This document shows positions 7,506 to 16,508 of a stretch of DNA of 64,000 nucleotides, piece after piece. The number at the start of each line of letters is the position of its first letter. Position 1 is the first letter of the stretch. Source of the stretch: CAYPHJ01 sp964410485 (GTDB lineage Bacteria; Desulfobacterota; Binatia; UBA9968); the NCBI GenBank assembly GCA_964410485.1, contig CAYPHJ010000006.1, positions 1 through 64,000 of the forward strand. The letters are read 5' to 3'. Made by a program: the position numbers and the translations under genes. Under the pieces are notes generated by a model. It searched no databases and was not told where the DNA came from. It saw only the letters and a program-made list of their open reading frames with translations.

Positions 7506-8228
7506 TCATGGCATCTCGGTGAGTAGACGACCGTAGCCTGTAACCGGCTCGTTCAAGTGCAAGACCTTTTTGGTCGCCCAGACCTGAGCCGGGATGCTTG
7601 AGACCACCGTGGTCTTCAAGTCCTTCTCCAGCATCTCGATCACCGGCAAATTGTGCCAGCCAGCGCCCAGCATATAGATGCCGTCCACCGGACCGTTCTC
7701 GATGAATACCTTCTTGGCAAAGCCGTAAATCGCCTCCGGCGAAAGTTTCCCCGCGTCTTTAAACGAAACGTCAATTCCCTTCATCGCCGCAACGCGAAAG
7801 CCGTCATCTTCGAGAAACTTGGCAAACTTTTGGTTCAGTTCTTCCTGAAAATAAGTCACGCCGACCAGACGTTTGAGACCCAGAGCGCGAAACGCATCCA
7901 CCTGGGCCATCGTGGCGACGAGAACGGGGATGCGATGTCTCTTTGATAGCTGATCCGCGAGCTGCCGGTCTGCGCCGTGACCTCGCACCATTGCAGGAGG
8001 GGCGCCCATGATCATCACGACATCGGCCCCTAACTCGGCCAGCCGGGCAACCTTTCTTTCCGCAACGGCCAGGGCGTCCTGAAATTCCTGTTCATTGCCG
8101 GCGCGAATGCCTGCATGACAAGGAATAAAGCCCACTCCTTCCGGCATGAGCTTGATAAAGCTCTCCATCGAGCCTGGTCGATACGTAGGTTTCACCAGCC
8201 CGACAATCCCTCGCGCTCCGTAGTACAT
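7506..8228 (-). CDS. Asp/Glu racemase superfamily protein (maleate isomerase / arylmalonate decarboxylase-like)
   Basis: The protein has 240 residues, the usual size for this fold. The ATG at 8228 has an AAGGAG site eight bases upstream; an upstream TTG was rejected. Family landmarks include LGADVVMIMGAPPAMV, where the first catalytic cysteine normally lies, and IYMLGAGWHNLPVIEMLE followed by TTVVSSIPAQVWA, where the second normally lies. Neither position has a cysteine: the only cysteine in the protein is Cys37 in FIPCHAG. Known racemases need both and arylmalonate decarboxylase needs the second, so the chemistry must differ or be absent. The gene lies downstream of the D-amino-acid deacylase gene, which suggests a shared substrate class. 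Confidence 0.75.
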   Translation of the reverse strand: MYYGARGIVGLVKPTYRPGSMESFIKLMPEGVGFIPCHAGIRAGNEQEFQDALAVAERKVARLAELGADVVMIMGAPPAMVRGHGADRQLADQLSKRHRIPVLVATMAQVDAFRALGLKRLVGVTYFQEELNQKFAKFLEDDGFRVAAMKGIDVSFKDAGKLSPEAIYGFAKKVFIENGPVDGIYMLGAGWHNLPVIEMLEKDLKTTVVSSIPAQVWATKKVLHLNEPVTGYGRLLTEMP

Positions 8229-8294
8229 CGCCTGCTCCTTCAAACCGTCCGTTACTTCGTGCCTACCCGAGCGAGACTTGAGACCCGAAACCGT

Positions 8295-10010
8295 TCATGC
8301 CGCCGCCTGCAAACTTGTCCCGTTGACACCGCCCAGCACAGCGCCCGGCAGCGCACCGGTATGGCTGCCGTTTTCTACCAGGACCTCGCCGTTGACAATG
8401 GTCATGTCGATTCCCCTGGCGGGCTGAATCAATCGCTTCTCCCCTCCCGGCAAGTCGCTCACCATTTCGGGCTCGCACTCTCGGACCGTGGCGGGATCAA
8501 AGATCACCACATCGGCGGCCATTCCAGGACGCAGCAGACCGCGGTCGCGCAGACCAAAAATCGAGGCAACCATGAAAGTCAATTTGCGCACTCCCTCTTC
8601 CAGGGTCATGATGTTTTTTTCACGCACCCAATAGCCGAGCAGACGGGTCGCATAGCCAAACCCTGCATCGTAGATTAAATGAGCGCCGGCATCCGATTGG
8701 CCGACTAGCACGAACGGGCTGCGGATAATCTCCGCCACGGCATTCTCGTCGCCATTGGTGCTGGAAGTTTGAAATTCCGTATCCAGCCCCTCTTCCAAGG
8801 ACAAATCGAGAAACGCATCGATCACGTCCTGGCTGCGGATTTTGGCGATCTCCGTCACGCTCTTTTTTTCCAGATGTTTGTTCGCCGCCGTGGCGGCTTT
8901 GATCAAGTAGACGAGATCCCAGCGCCGCGAGAAACGCGACGGCTTCTTTTCTTCCACCGCTTCGAAACGCATTTTATTGCGTGTCTCACGGTCCCGGAGC
9001 GCCTTGATGCGCTCCTCAAGCGGCAGGAAAAGAATCGCTTTCCAGGTCGGCAAATCGTCAAACACCTGGGCATTTTTCATCGTCAGTCGGTTATTAAAAA
9101 GCCGCGCGTTACAGAGGGGATAGGATTGCACGCCCCGGTCCAGTGACTCCTTCGCAAGGTCCAACAACTGGCGCCATTCGTTCGGCTTGTCCCAGCGATG
9201 GGCGATACTCTGCCAGATCACCGGGCGGCCTGACCGAGACGAAATCTCCTCGAAGAGTTGCACGGATTCGCGCATCGGCACGGATACCCCGAGCGAGCCG
9301 CGCGAAATTTGCACTGCGCCTTGATTGATCTCGCCCAGCGCGCAAGCCAACTCAATGATCTCTTCATCGGTTGCCAGCCGGCTCGGAATCGGTCGCCCAT
9401 CGGCAAACATGTGCACGGGATTTTGATTGGTCGAAAAGCCCATGGCACCACCACGGACGCCGGCTTTGAGAATCTCTTTCATTTGATGAATTTCCGCAGG
9501 CGTAGCAGCGCGCTCGCTGGCGGCTTCTCCCATGACGAACTGGCGGAGCGCGCAATGGCCCATGAGCGCAGCGAGGTTTACACCCAGATTACCGCGCAGG
9601 TGATTCAAGTACTCGGGAAAGGTCGTCCAGGCCCATGGCACTCCCGCTCGCAGCGCCGCCAACGAAATTGCTTCGACCCTTTCGAAGCTCCTGAGAATCG
9701 TGTCACGGTCCTGCTCCTTGCAGGGCGCCAGCGCCAAAGCACAGTTTCCCGGTATCACCGTCGTGATCCCGTGGAAGCACGACGACGTCGCCAGGGGATC
9801 CCACAGAAGCTGTGCGTCGAGGTGCGTATGAAAGTCGATAAAGCCGGGCGCGACGGCCAATCCATCAGCATTGATCACGCGAGTCGCGCGACCACTGATC
9901 CGCCCGGTTTCCGCAATGCGGCCATTGGTGATTGCCACATCACCCAAATATGAGGGTAAACCGCTACCGTCATAAATACGGCCGCCTTTGATGAGCAAAT
10001 CATAAGCCAT
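8295..10010 (-). CDS. N-acyl-D-amino-acid deacylase family amidohydrolase
   Basis: The protein has 571 residues of the D-aminoacylase branch of the amidohydrolase superfamily. These enzymes hydrolyse N-acyl-D-amino acids in the cytoplasm using zinc. Landmarks are MAYDLLIKGGRIYDGSG at the N-terminal beta sandwich, PGFIDFHTHLD (HxH metal site, near residue 60), VIPGNCALALAP, MGFSTNQNPVH, and the late SDAGAHL motif. A C-terminal VVIFDPATV segment is typical. A perfect AAGGAGGT site precedes the ATG. The racemase-fold gene lies 66 bases downstream. The exact acyl or amino-acid preference is not readable. Confidence 0.85.
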   Translation of the reverse strand: MAYDLLIKGGRIYDGSGLPSYLGDVAITNGRIAETGRISGRATRVINADGLAVAPGFIDFHTHLDAQLLWDPLATSSCFHGITTVIPGNCALALAPCKEQDRDTILRSFERVEAISLAALRAGVPWAWTTFPEYLNHLRGNLGVNLAALMGHCALRQFVMGEAASERAATPAEIHQMKEILKAGVRGGAMGFSTNQNPVHMFADGRPIPSRLATDEEIIELACALGEINQGAVQISRGSLGVSVPMRESVQLFEEISSRSGRPVIWQSIAHRWDKPNEWRQLLDLAKESLDRGVQSYPLCNARLFNNRLTMKNAQVFDDLPTWKAILFLPLEERIKALRDRETRNKMRFEAVEEKKPSRFSRRWDLVYLIKAATAANKHLEKKSVTEIAKIRSQDVIDAFLDLSLEEGLDTEFQTSSTNGDENAVAEIIRSPFVLVGQSDAGAHLIYDAGFGYATRLLGYWVREKNIMTLEEGVRKLTFMVASIFGLRDRGLLRPGMAADVVIFDPATVRECEPEMVSDLPGGEKRLIQPARGIDMTIVNGEVLVENGSHTGALPGAVLGGVNGTSLQAAA

Positions 10011-10108
10011 ACCGACCTCCTTCTGTGGGTTAACCTTGCCGCGAGCTTAGCGACACGGATGCATACATGTCAAACGCGGCGCAGAAGCCCTTCGTCCGAA
10101 TTATTGCT

Positions 10109-10214
10109 GACATTCTGAGCCGCAGGCGAAGAATCTGCTTTGAAACGATCGACGACCGGGGACCGCCGACCGACGAGCAAGCAGATTCCTCGTCGCAATG
10201 CTCCTCGGAATGAC
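10109..10214. repeat. MITE-like inverted repeat enclosing a CGxxGAC heptad run
   Basis: The arms are GACATTCTGAGC...GAATCTGCTT (10109-10140) and AAGCAGATTCC...CTCGGAATGAC (10179-10214), which are reverse complements with mismatches. The loop holds a small 7-bp array of CGACGAC/CGCCGAC type. The element fills most of the spacer between the deacylase and the helicase genes. A close relative lies at 43110-43206. It encodes no protein. Confidence 0.75.
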
Positions 10215-10300
10215 TCTGCGCCCTCCGCTCTCTAAACTGCGCGCTCCGCTCGCTGGGCGCCGAGATTGTCGGTTCATGATGAATAATCCCGGCGAGTATT

Positions 10301-13300
10301 TCAGGAGAGCAGGAGTTCCAGATCCTCGCGCGTGAGATTGTGCATCAGGCTATTGTCTGCCGTGATGATTGCATCGGCCAGTTCGCGTTTGGTTTGCTGT
10401 AACTCGAGAACTTTCTCCTCGACGGTATCGCGGGCAATCAATCGGTAGGCGAAAACGTGGCGCGTTTGGCCAATGCGGTGGGCGCGGTCGATCGCCTGGG
10501 CTTCAACGGCGGGATTCCACCATGGATCGAGAAGGTAAACATATTCGGCAGCCTGTAGATTGAGACCGAGGCCGCCTGCTTTCAAGCTGATAAGAAATAA
10601 CTTCAGGTCGGGGTCATTTTGAAATTGCGCCACGCGCGCCTCGCGGTCGCGCGTGCGGCCGTCGAGGTAAGCGTAACGCATGTTGGCTTTCTCCAGCCGG
10701 GTACGCACGATCGCTAGCAGGCTCGTGAATTGAGAAAACACCAAGATTTTATGTCCTTCATCGAGCACTTGATCGAGCTGCGCGAGGAGCGTATCCACCT
10801 TGGCACTCGGCTCCGCCACTCTCTGTTTGTCCACCAGGCCAAAATGACACGAGGCCTGGCGCAAGCGCAGCAGCGCCTCCAGAACTTGGAACTTGGCCCC
10901 TGGCCCACCCAGATCCGCATCCTTCAAGAGGCGCGCGCGATAATAGTTACGCAACTCATCGTAGAGCCTGCGTTCGGGCGGTTTGAAATCACAATAGATC
11001 GTCTGCTCGGTCTTTGCCGGCAGCTCGCGTGCCACCTCTCGCTTCGTTCGCCGCAGGACAAAAGGCCGCAAGGCTCGGGCCAGGACGGCGCGGGTACCGG
11101 GGTCGGGATTACGGCCGGCCCGCCCAAAGACTGTGGCGCTACCCAGCATTCCGGGATTGAGAAATTCGAACAGACTCCACAGCTCGCCCAGGTGATTTTC
11201 CACAGGGGTACCGCTCAACGCCAGGCGATGCTCGGCGCTGAGCAGGCGCGCCGCTTTGGCTGATAGTGTACCTGCGTTCTTGATGGCTTGAGCTTCGTCA
11301 AGAATGCAGTAGTCGAAGCGGATCCCTTCAAACTGAAGCGCGTCGCGCCGCAGCGTGCCGTACGTCGTGATCACCAGGTCGTACTCGTCAAAATGGTCGC
11401 CCGGTTTGAGCCGTCCTCCGCCCGTGTGATCGAGTACTTTGAGCTTCGGCGCAAAGCGCGCCGCCTCGCGCTTCCAATGAAACACCAATGAACGCGGCAC
11501 AACCACGAGTGACGGACGCGCTGTCTGCGTCCCCCCTGGAACGGGCTGTTGGCGGCGCGACGACAGCAATGCAAGCACTTGAATCGTTTTGCCCAGCCCC
11601 ATGTCATCGGCTAAACAGCCGCCGAATCCAAAGCGTTGCAGAAAATAGAGCCAGCCTAATCCGTCACACTGGTAATCGCGCAAGTTACCGGTAAAGTGCG
11701 CCGGCGGCTCTGCCGGTTTAACTCCGGAAAAATCGTGCAGCTCCTTGCGGACGCGCTCGAAGGTCGCGTCGGCTCTTACCGTCGGTTCAGAAGCGAGCAA
11801 AGCATCGAGCAAGCCGACTTGCGGGCGGCTGAAACGCAGATGATTTCCCTCAATTTTTCCCAGATCCACGAGTAAGGCATATTTTTTCATCCATTCTTCC
11901 GGAACAATGCCCCAGGTGCCGTCATCGAGCCGGACTGACTGCTCGCCCTGTTTGAGGGCGCGGAGCAGCTGCGGCAACGACACTTGGGTGGCGCCGAATT
12001 GTGCGCTGCCACCGACTTCGAACCAATCGACGCCTGAATTAACTTCAATGCTGATGGATCCGGCCGGCCGATAAACGCTTCCTTCGGCTTCTACATGCCA
12101 ACCTTCCAGCGTCAGAGTACGCACGATGTTTGGTAGCAGGTCGGGCAGCAATTGAAACTCGGATTCTTTGTCCCAATAACCGCTGCGCAAGCCCAGCTGT
12201 GTGAGACGTTTTGCGGCAGCGCTCTCGGCGGCCCGATCGCGGTTGATCAGTTGGCGCCGCTCCCGTTTGTAGATCGACTGCCCGGGAATTTGGTAGCCAA
12301 TAATCTCTCCTTGATAATCGAAGTAGAGTACTCCAGAAAGCCAGCGCGGTCCCCCGGCGCGATGCTCGCCCGGCCTGATCATCAAGCGCGGCTTCGGGGC
12401 TGGCGAAAAGACCTCGAAGTTGAGCTCATCCGGGAGCACCAGGGACGGCTGACGCGGTGAGCGGCACAGTTCCTCCATGAACAGTTCGCGCTCCTCCTTC
12501 GGGAATGACAGCGCGCCACGCGTCCGTAGCAGCGATGCCCAGCCGAAAGCGCTGTAATCGTCGAGCCGCGCGATTTGGTTGTCATAAAAAACCAAGCCGC
12601 CCGCCAGCAGCAAGTCAGGTTTGTTGATGTCCATTTCAAGGCAGCCGCGGCGCAAGACTCCGTTGACCTCGTAGCGCTCACCGTCCGATGCAAGCGCGAT
12701 CTTGAGGCACAACTCCCAGGCTTCGCCATCGTCCCACCGCAGAGGGGCATGTTCGTTGACTTTCATCGAGGCGCGCAGGAAACATCGGCCAGTGCCACAC
12801 ATGGGTGGTAATAACACATCCCAAAGCGGTCCCGGGAGGGTCAAATAGGGCGCGATCGAATCGTCGCGATCGTAAGAGTAGCCGTAGCGCGTCTCGCGTC
12901 TTGCGCCGCACAAGATAGCGACGATTCGCCTGTCGGCGGGGTCATGAAGAGTCGGGAGCTCGTGATAAAAAAACTTGGAGCTTCTTGTCTTTCCCCAGCT
13001 GCCATTGTTTCTTCGCTCGCGCCAGGCAACTTCAACGATCAGCTTTTGCGCATCCAGGGTGTCGTCGAGGTCGATCAGATAAGTCATTTGCCGTTCTCGC
13101 GCCGAAGCGCGGCCCGGTTGTACTTCCGCCGGTTCCTTGCCGACCAGGAATGCGTCCAATTGCTGCTTCCATCTGGGCGCGGCGGACTTTTTGGTCGCCC
13201 CGGTTACTTGCTGCGCGCCTCCGGGAATGAACGCGTTGTTACGCTGCAACATATCCAGCGCGCCCAATCGCGAGGCATTTTTCACGTAACCCAGTCGCTC

Positions 13301-13561
13301 GGCCGCCAGAGCAGTCGCCCAGATATGCTTGCAAGGCTCGAACTCCCGCTCATAAAACGGACAGGTGCAAGAATAGTCCAAAAAACCCTCGCCGGCGGCG
13401 ATCTCGACTTCGTAGCGGCGCGATCCCTGAACTGCCGCGCTGACATGCTGCTCATCGCCTTCAATGACCCGCACCGCGCCACTCAAAAAGTACGAACGGC
13501 CTCGCCCTTGAGTCAACGGCGCAATGCCCTCACTGACAAGTTCATCCGTCAAGTACCCCAT
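10301..13561 (-). CDS. SWIM-domain SNF2-family helicase
   Basis: The protein has 1086 residues from the ATG at 13561; a TTG at 13660 would add 33 residues and is less likely. Near residue 65 a SWIM zinc finger reads CTCPFYEREFEPCKH, fitting CxC...CxH. The C-terminal third is a Swi2/Snf2 ATPase: Walker A DDMGLGKTIQ near 654, DEAQ box near 756, SGTPVENHLGELWSL, and helicase motifs V-VI SLKAGGLGLNLQAA and DRAHRIGQ. Such proteins translocate on duplex DNA and remodel bound proteins such as RNA polymerase. The middle region is family-specific and unassigned. No methylase, nuclease or PLD partner lies next to it, so a defence role is not supported. Confidence 0.9.
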   Translation of the reverse strand: MGYLTDELVSEGIAPLTQGRGRSYFLSGAVRVIEGDEQHVSAAVQGSRRYEVEIAAGEGFLDYSCTCPFYEREFEPCKHIWATALAAERLGYVKNASRLGALDMLQRNNAFIPGGAQQVTGATKKSAAPRWKQQLDAFLVGKEPAEVQPGRASARERQMTYLIDLDDTLDAQKLIVEVAWRERRNNGSWGKTRSSKFFYHELPTLHDPADRRIVAILCGARRETRYGYSYDRDDSIAPYLTLPGPLWDVLLPPMCGTGRCFLRASMKVNEHAPLRWDDGEAWELCLKIALASDGERYEVNGVLRRGCLEMDINKPDLLLAGGLVFYDNQIARLDDYSAFGWASLLRTRGALSFPKEERELFMEELCRSPRQPSLVLPDELNFEVFSPAPKPRLMIRPGEHRAGGPRWLSGVLYFDYQGEIIGYQIPGQSIYKRERRQLINRDRAAESAAAKRLTQLGLRSGYWDKESEFQLLPDLLPNIVRTLTLEGWHVEAEGSVYRPAGSISIEVNSGVDWFEVGGSAQFGATQVSLPQLLRALKQGEQSVRLDDGTWGIVPEEWMKKYALLVDLGKIEGNHLRFSRPQVGLLDALLASEPTVRADATFERVRKELHDFSGVKPAEPPAHFTGNLRDYQCDGLGWLYFLQRFGFGGCLADDMGLGKTIQVLALLSSRRQQPVPGGTQTARPSLVVVPRSLVFHWKREAARFAPKLKVLDHTGGGRLKPGDHFDEYDLVITTYGTLRRDALQFEGIRFDYCILDEAQAIKNAGTLSAKAARLLSAEHRLALSGTPVENHLGELWSLFEFLNPGMLGSATVFGRAGRNPDPGTRAVLARALRPFVLRRTKREVARELPAKTEQTIYCDFKPPERRLYDELRNYYRARLLKDADLGGPGAKFQVLEALLRLRQASCHFGLVDKQRVAEPSAKVDTLLAQLDQVLDEGHKILVFSQFTSLLAIVRTRLEKANMRYAYLDGRTRDREARVAQFQNDPDLKLFLISLKAGGLGLNLQAAEYVYLLDPWWNPAVEAQAIDRAHRIGQTRHVFAYRLIARDTVEEKVLELQQTKRELADAIITADNSLMHNLTREDLELLLS

Positions 13562-13663
13562 CAAAAAGTGAGTAACGTAATATGCTCGAAAAGTCGAGTC
13601 GGAAGCTCGATTGATCTGCGGGAACAGTGAGCGAGTTGAGAATCGTGAGTCAGCCTGCAATCC

Positions 13664-15172
13664 TCACGCTGGCGAATAAAGAATACCCGAACCGGGACCG
13701 AGTGGAATTCCTAGGAGCAACCAGACCGATAGCAGAATCATCCAACCGACGCCAAAGGCCGCCGAATACGGCAGCATTAACGTCAAAAGCGTCCCCAGCC
13801 CGATGCGCGGCTCATACTTTTGGGCGAACGCGATAATGAGCGGCAAATAAGGCATCAGGGGCGTAATAATATTCGTGATCGAATCCCCGATGCGATAGGC
13901 GGCCTGAGTGGCTTCCGGCGAGAAACCCATGATCATGAGCATCGGCACGAACACCGGCCCAATAACCGCCCACTTGGCGGAAGCGCTTGCCATAAAGATG
14001 TTGATTGTCGCGCAGACAAAAACAAACAAGAGGATGAGCGGAACGCCCGAGAGCCCCGTCGCGCGCAACAACTCGGCGCCGCCGATGGCAAGGATCAGCC
14101 CGAGATTCGACCAACTGAAGTATGCAACAAATTGACTGGCGGCAAATGCCAGTGCGATGTAAGCTCCCATTGTTGCAAGACTCTCCTCAACCATCCGCCC
14201 GACATCTCGGTTGCTCGCAATCGTTCCCGCGACCACGCCATAAGCAATGCCTGGCAACAAAAATCCGACAGACATGAGCACCACCATGCCTTGGAAGAAT
14301 GGCTCAAGCCCCCCCTGGGCATCCCGCAAGAGCGCATTTCCGGGAACGATCAAAATCAACAAAGCCACGAGTTCCACTGCCGCAACGGCTGCCGCAGCGA
14401 TCAAACCCTGTCTTTCCTGAGCGGAAAACAACTCCCCTGCCCGGCCCTGCTCGGCGACATAGCGTCCGAGTCTGGGTTCAACCAGCCAATTGGTAATTGC
14501 CGCGCCGATGAGCGTCAACCAAAAAGTGGAGCCGATCATGACATAGTAGTTCGCGGTGATGGGAACACGGTAAGTCTGATCATAAAGGCGGGCCGCCTCC
14601 TGAGTGAGGCCGGCCAGCAGGGGATCCAAAGGCGTTAGTAAAAGATTGGCGCTGAACCCGCCGGAGACTCCGGCAAAGGCCGCCGCTAGCCCGGCAATCG
14701 GATGACGCCCCGCCTGTGCGAAGAGCACAGCGCCCAAGGGAACGAGGATCACATAGCCCGCATCCACAGTGAGACTGGCGCTAATCCCGGCGAAAACGAG
14801 AGCCGCACTTAGCAACCATTGCGGCACGCTGCGCACGAGACCCTGAAGGGCCGCTGAAAACAAGCCGCTACGCTCAGCCACACCAACGCCGATCATGGCG
14901 ACAAGCACTGTTCCGAGAGGAGCGAAACCCGTGAAATTACTCACGGCCCGAGTGATGATGTTTTGGATCCCCTGGCGATCGAGGAGATTGACAGCGGCAA
15001 TCGGTTTTCCGGTCAGCGGATGGACAACGGAAAGTCCCAGGCTGTGACTCGCCCAGGAAACCACTAGGACCGCAACCGCGAAGAGAAGAAACAAGTTAAA
15101 GGGATGGGGAAGCTTGTTGCCCCAGCGCTCGATTCGGTCGAGCAATGCCTCCAGAAAAGTCTTTCCTGACAT
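13664..15172 (-). CDS. AbgT-family transporter
   Basis: This 502-residue integral membrane protein has about 12 hydrophobic segments. The N-terminus (RIERWGNKLPHPFNLFLLF) and later GLILAIGGAELLRATGLSGVP and FMASASAKWAVIGPVFVPML match the AbgT family, whose members import p-aminobenzoyl-glutamate or export sulfonamides. The ATG at 15172 was chosen over a GTG three codons earlier. The gene lies upstream of the helicase gene on the same strand, but functional coupling is unlikely. No abgA/abgB hydrolase is adjacent, so the direction of transport and the substrate are open. Confidence 0.9.
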   Translation of the reverse strand: MSGKTFLEALLDRIERWGNKLPHPFNLFLLFAVAVLVVSWASHSLGLSVVHPLTGKPIAAVNLLDRQGIQNIITRAVSNFTGFAPLGTVLVAMIGVGVAERSGLFSAALQGLVRSVPQWLLSAALVFAGISASLTVDAGYVILVPLGAVLFAQAGRHPIAGLAAAFAGVSGGFSANLLLTPLDPLLAGLTQEAARLYDQTYRVPITANYYVMIGSTFWLTLIGAAITNWLVEPRLGRYVAEQGRAGELFSAQERQGLIAAAAVAAVELVALLILIVPGNALLRDAQGGLEPFFQGMVVLMSVGFLLPGIAYGVVAGTIASNRDVGRMVEESLATMGAYIALAFAASQFVAYFSWSNLGLILAIGGAELLRATGLSGVPLILLFVFVCATINIFMASASAKWAVIGPVFVPMLMIMGFSPEATQAAYRIGDSITNIITPLMPYLPLIIAFAQKYEPRIGLGTLLTLMLPYSAAFGVGWMILLSVWLLLGIPLGPGSGILYSPA

Positions 15173-15251
15173 CGTCGCCACGCTTTAGCCGAAATAGTAC
15201 CGTGGCGGCGAGGTGTCAAGACAGTCGCCGTTGGAACGGGTTCGAGCGCCT

Positions 15252-16508
15252 TCAAGCCGTTTCGAGGGCGGCGCTGAGGTCGGCAATCAGATCCTGCGCG
15301 TCTTCAATGCCAACGGAGTAGCGGATCAGGTTGTCTTTGATCCCAACCATGAGGCGCTCCTCTGTACTGAGCTCGTAAAAACTCATGAGCGCGGGTTGTT
15401 CGATCAGGCTCTCGACGCCACCAAGCGAGGGGGCAATTTGCGGGATGCGGCATGCGTCCACGACACGAGAGGTTATTTCGAGGTCACCGTCAATCTCGAA
15501 TGAAACGACGCCACCGAAGCCGCGCATCTGGCGCCGCGCGACAGCGTGCTGGGGATGACTCGGCAAGCCGGCATAATGCACTGCGGCCACGCGAGGGTGC
15601 GCCGCCAGAAACTCGGCGAGCGCTTGGGCATTGGCGTTTTGTCGCGCGATGCGCAGCGCAAATGTCTTTAGCCCCCGCACCAAAAGATAAGCGCCCAGCG
15701 GATCCACGATTGCGCCGGTGACGGCCTGGAGAGAACGAATCGCATCGACTAGCTCGGCCGAGCCAAGGACCGCACCCGCCAACAAGTCATTGTGACCGCC
15801 GAGATACTTCGTGGCAGAGTGAAGCACCAGATCGATACCGAACTCCAGAGGTCGCTGATTGTAGGGAGTCGCGAAGGTTGCGTCGATGAGGGTCTTTACG
15901 CGATGGCGCCGAGCGATATCAACAAAACGTTCCAGATCGACGATGCGATTGTATGGATTTGTCGGCGATTCGCTGACCAGCACGCGTGTGGTCGGACGAA
16001 CGGCTTCGTCAATGGCCTCGTAATCTCCAGCAGGAGCCACGGACACCTCAATCCCGTAGCGGTGCAGCACTTGCGTGAGAAACTGCCGCGTCCGTCTGTA
16101 GGAGTCATCCGTGACGACCACATGAGAACCGTGCGAGAGCATGGCGTACAGCGTCGTGGTAATCGCCGCCATGCCGCTCGAGAAAAGCAAACAGTCCTCC
16201 GCACCGTCAAGTGCCGCCAGCTTCTGCTCGGCGATACGCTGTGTCGGGTTGCCATAGCGGCCATATTCGTCGCGCACAATGCGGCGCTGAAAGTGCTCGT
16301 GCAGCTCGCGCGTGTCGGCAAACGTGTAGGTTGCCGTTTGCACGATGGGGGTAGTCAGGGCATGGCCAAGCTTCGGACGCGGCTCACCGCCATGAACCGC
16401 AAGCGTGCTAAAGCCCGGCTTTGCCACAGCCCCACACGGCGATTGTTTTCCGCCAGCGGATGCATGCACGCCGGGCGTGCCATCTTTAGTGGTTTTCGGA
16501 GTATCCAT
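15252..16508 (-). CDS. metB: Cystathionine gamma-synthase, plant-like
   Basis: This 418-residue PLP enzyme belongs to the Cys/Met metabolism family. The cofactor lysine lies in LHSATKYLGGHND near residue 233. Tyr and Arg contacts (YGRYGNPT), SSGMAAITTTL and SPTNPY are present. Several segments resemble, from memory, plant cystathionine gamma-synthase more than typical MetB: DATFATPYNQ, SHPQHAVARRQMRGFGG, and IAPSLGGVESLIEQPA. Plant enzymes use O-phosphohomoserine as the acceptor. The gene starts directly after the stop of threonine synthase (TAA then ATG), an enzyme that uses the same substrate. The first 30 residues look disordered. A gamma-lyase or a MetB using succinyl- or acetyl-homoserine is the alternative. 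Confidence 0.8.
   Translation of the reverse strand: MDTPKTTKDGTPGVHASAGGKQSPCGAVAKPGFSTLAVHGGEPRPKLGHALTTPIVQTATYTFADTRELHEHFQRRIVRDEYGRYGNPTQRIAEQKLAALDGAEDCLLFSSGMAAITTTLYAMLSHGSHVVVTDDSYRRTRQFLTQVLHRYGIEVSVAPAGDYEAIDEAVRPTTRVLVSESPTNPYNRIVDLERFVDIARRHRVKTLIDATFATPYNQRPLEFGIDLVLHSATKYLGGHNDLLAGAVLGSAELVDAIRSLQAVTGAIVDPLGAYLLVRGLKTFALRIARQNANAQALAEFLAAHPRVAAVHYAGLPSHPQHAVARRQMRGFGGVVSFEIDGDLEITSRVVDACRIPQIAPSLGGVESLIEQPALMSFYELSTEERLMVGIKDNLIRYSVGIEDAQDLIADLSAALETA

Noticed and set aside
10301..13561. SNF2 helicase as part of a phage-defence system (DISARM-like)
   Set aside because: No methylase, DUF1998, PLD or nuclease gene is next to it; SWIM-SNF2 proteins also occur alone as transcription-recycling factors.
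13820..14638. Plus-strand open frame of 272 codons opposite the AbgT gene
   Set aside because: It lies wholly antisense to a clear membrane transporter, its product is rich in Arg, Asn and His with no domain, and it has no ribosome-binding site.
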